DNA of 64,000 bases from Liquorilactobacillus cacaonum DSM 21116 (GTDB lineage: Bacteria; Bacillota; Bacilli; Lactobacillales; Lactobacillaceae), in contig NZ_AYZE01000014.1 in the NCBI RefSeq assembly GCF_001436735.1, positions 390,673 through 454,672 on the forward strand. Direction: 5' to 3'. The notes beneath the pieces are model-generated. The model made no database searches. It was not told where the DNA came from and saw nothing but the letters and a program-made list of their open reading frames with translations. Both the position numbers and the translations under genes were made by a program. The stretch's first letter is position 1, and every line of letters starts with the position of its first letter. Positions 62,361 through 64,000 of the stretch are shown in pieces.

Positions 62361-63236
62361 TTACGGTTCAGGCTCATAAAAATGCCCCATAATTTGAACA
62401 TTTTCAGAAATACTTACAAATGCATAAGGATCAGATTCTTCCATTGCAGCTTTAAGTTCAGCCTGTTCATACCGTGAAATTACAGTAAATAAAATTGACT
62501 TTTCATCATGATGGTAAGCACCTTCAGCTCCGTGTACAATTGTAATTCCACGACGCATATGGCTTTGAATACAATCCACCACACTTTTAGGTTTGTTAGT
62601 CACAATCATCACTTGCATTTTTTGCTGTCTTGTATAAACCATATCCATCACCCGAGCATTAATTACAATTCCGAGAGCAGAATAAAAAGCATAAGGCCAT
62701 CCATATACAGCACCAGCAGCTAAAACTATTAAAGCGTTAAACGCCATATTAATAGTTCCGATACTTTTACCTGTTTTTTTACGCAAAGTTAACCCAATAA
62801 TATCTAGACCACCGGTAGAAATCCCGTTTTTCAAGGCCAATCCTGTTCCAAAACCATTAATTGCTGCGCCAAAAATAGCACAAATAATTGGATCAGTTGT
62901 AAGTGTAATTGGTTTCAAGGACTTTATCATAATACTTGAACAAATAACTGCTAAGAAAGTAAAAAAGGTAAAACGATGACCAATATTGCGCCAAGCAATT
63001 ACAAATAAAGGCAGGTTTAATATTAATAAAAGCAGAGCAGTTGATAGATGAATAGGCCCAGCATTTCGCGTAATTGTTTCAATCAATTGTGCTAGTCCTG
63101 TAACCCCTGACGAATAAATTTTACCAGGAGTCCAAAAAAAATTCATTGCAATAGAAACCAAAATACCATATATAAAGGCAGTTGAAGCACGGGCAACATA
63201 TTGATGTCTCTTCCATATTTTTTGAAGTTCGTCCAT
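62361..63236 (-). CDS. YitT family membrane protein (DUF161/DUF2179), second copy
   Basis: A 291-residue protein with about five membrane segments (18-180) and a cytoplasmic DUF2179 domain. The signature KNGISTGGLDIIGLTLRKK corresponds to GGTTGGADIV in the copy at 17209. The two proteins are clearly of one family but differ through most of their length, so this is an old paralogy rather than a recent duplication. Transport function is suspected only. Confidence 0.88.
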   Translation of the reverse strand: MDELQKIWKRHQYVARASTAFIYGILVSIAMNFFWTPGKIYSSGVTGLAQLIETITRNAGPIHLSTALLLLILNLPLFVIAWRNIGHRFTFFTFLAVICSSIMIKSLKPITLTTDPIICAIFGAAINGFGTGLALKNGISTGGLDIIGLTLRKKTGKSIGTINMAFNALIVLAAGAVYGWPYAFYSALGIVINARVMDMVYTRQQKMQVMIVTNKPKSVVDCIQSHMRRGITIVHGAEGAYHHDEKSILFTVISRYEQAELKAAMEESDPYAFVSISENVQIMGHFYEPEP

Positions 63237-63281
63237 TTATTCTTTTTTCATTCTCCTCTGATTGATTTAATTGCTATAAAA

Positions 63282-63800
63282 TTATAAGAATCTTCTTTGA
63301 TACTCCATTCTACCAATTTCTTCCATGGCAAAACGTTCAGGGTTTTTCTTGTAAAATTCTTGGTGATACTCTTCTGCCCTATAAAAAGGCTTTGCATCTT
63401 CGATGGAGGTCACAATTGGTTTATCATATTTACCACTTTTAGCTAATTTTTCTTTTGAATCAATCGCAATTCTATTTTGTTCCTTGTTTTTTGTAAAAAT
63501 TACGGGGCGATAACTATCGCCTCGATCTTGAAATTGACCCATTGCATCGGTTGGATCAGTCTGCTGCCAATAAATTTCTACTAATTTTTCATAAGAAACA
63601 ACTTCTGGGTCAAAAGTTATCTCAACCGCCTCAGTATGTCCAGTAGTGTGCGAACACACTTGTTCATAAGTGGGATTAGCAACATGCCCACCAGTATACC
63701 CAGAAACAACTTTGATAATTCCAGGATACTCATCAAAAGGTTTTACCATGCACCAAAAGCATCCCCCAGCAAAAATAGCGGTGTCAGTTTTTTCACTCAT
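63282..63800 (-). CDS. msrA: Peptide-methionine (S)-S-oxide reductase MsrA
   Basis: Repairs oxidised Met (S-sulfoxide) in proteins. The 172-residue protein has catalytic Cys14 in [12 protein letters not shown], with [27 protein letters not shown] and a typical [12 protein letters not shown] tail. AGGAGG precedes the ATG. No msrB is adjacent in the window. Confidence 0.96.
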   Translation of the reverse strand: MSEKTDTAIFAGGCFWCMVKPFDEYPGIIKVVSGYTGGHVANPTYEQVCSHTTGHTEAVEITFDPEVVSYEKLVEIYWQQTDPTDAMGQFQDRGDSYRPVIFTKNKEQNRIAIDSKEKLAKSGKYDKPIVTSIEDAKPFYRAEEYHQEFYKKNPERFAMEEIGRMEYQRRFL

Positions 63801-63875
63801 TCAAATTCCTCCTAGTAGTGTTAACAAGAATAAAATAACTCATTCATTTATAGACTGCAAGAGTTAGTAATTATA

Positions 63876-63904
63876 ATTATGCGTTAAATTTTATGTTTTG
63901 TAAA
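63876..63904 (-). promoter_or_regulatory. Possible promoter for msrA
   Basis: On the minus strand TTTACA, a 17-base spacer and CATAAT, about 75 bases before msrA. The remaining 96 bases to the window edge show no gene I can support. Confidence 0.4.
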
Positions 63905-64000
63905 ACAAATTAATTAAATCAGAGTGTGAGAAATGTTGAATAGACAATGAGCACTAACAGTAACTTATGAAATAGCAGATTTGGGCTACAAATAAGTTGA

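Overview
The window is a 64 kb stretch of low-GC (roughly one third G+C) chromosome from a Gram-positive lactic acid bacterium, most likely a member of Lactobacillaceae. The evidence is strong AGGAGG-type ribosome sites, a B. subtilis-like gene order, a 318-residue L. casei-type thymidylate synthase, a pyruvate kinase with the extra C-terminal PEP-utiliser domain, an FMN riboswitch controlling only a riboflavin transporter, and a glycine T-box. I cannot name the genus. No rRNA, tRNA, CRISPR, prophage or insertion sequence is visible. Almost every gene is on the minus strand; only two small membrane-protein genes and ppsR run the other way.

Right to left (the direction of most transcription): 64.0-59.6 kb holds msrA, a YitT transporter-like gene, nfo, divergent ppsR, rpsU and yqeY. 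59.5-49.2 kb is the conserved phoH-ybeY-dgkA-era-recO, T-box-glyQ-glyS, dnaG-rpoD block. At 49.2-46.0 kb a self-contained cassette, mccA-mccB-nucleoside phosphorylase (reverse transsulfuration, homocysteine to cysteine), sits between rpoD and trmK-nif3. It is preceded by a 38-codon leader ORF containing three consecutive Cys codons and a strong terminator, a likely cysteine-responsive attenuator and the most interesting item here. 44.0-40.0 kb is pepT and clpB. 39.6-33.3 kb is dnaE-pfkA-pyk (replication, then the two control enzymes of lower glycolysis).

33.1-27.0 kb holds DUF441, cvfB, a Fur-family regulator, xerD, ribT, scpA-scpB, rluB, then the FMN riboswitch and ribU. 26.8-21.6 kb holds ypbB-recQ, a LysM membrane protein, cmk and a four-S1-domain protein. 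21.5-18.2 kb holds der, HU and a TPR protein. A divergent YitT gene and dapB follow, with cca, uup, thyA and dfrA as one compact operon, then ypmR-ypmS-yozE-ctpA. The left end is lepB-rbgA-rnhB-dprA-topA-xerC-hslV-hslU, with hslU cut by the window edge.

Most of the content is housekeeping: chromosome segregation and recombination (XerC, XerD, ScpAB, RecO, RecQ, TopA, HU), replication (DnaE, DnaG), ribosome assembly GTPases (Der, Era, RbgA) and protein quality control (ClpB, HslUV). Many operons end in hairpins that share a related GCTAGGTCA / TGACTTAGC arm, a dispersed terminator family. Start codons were chosen from Shine-Dalgarno (SD) placement, so several differ from the longest possible reading frame.
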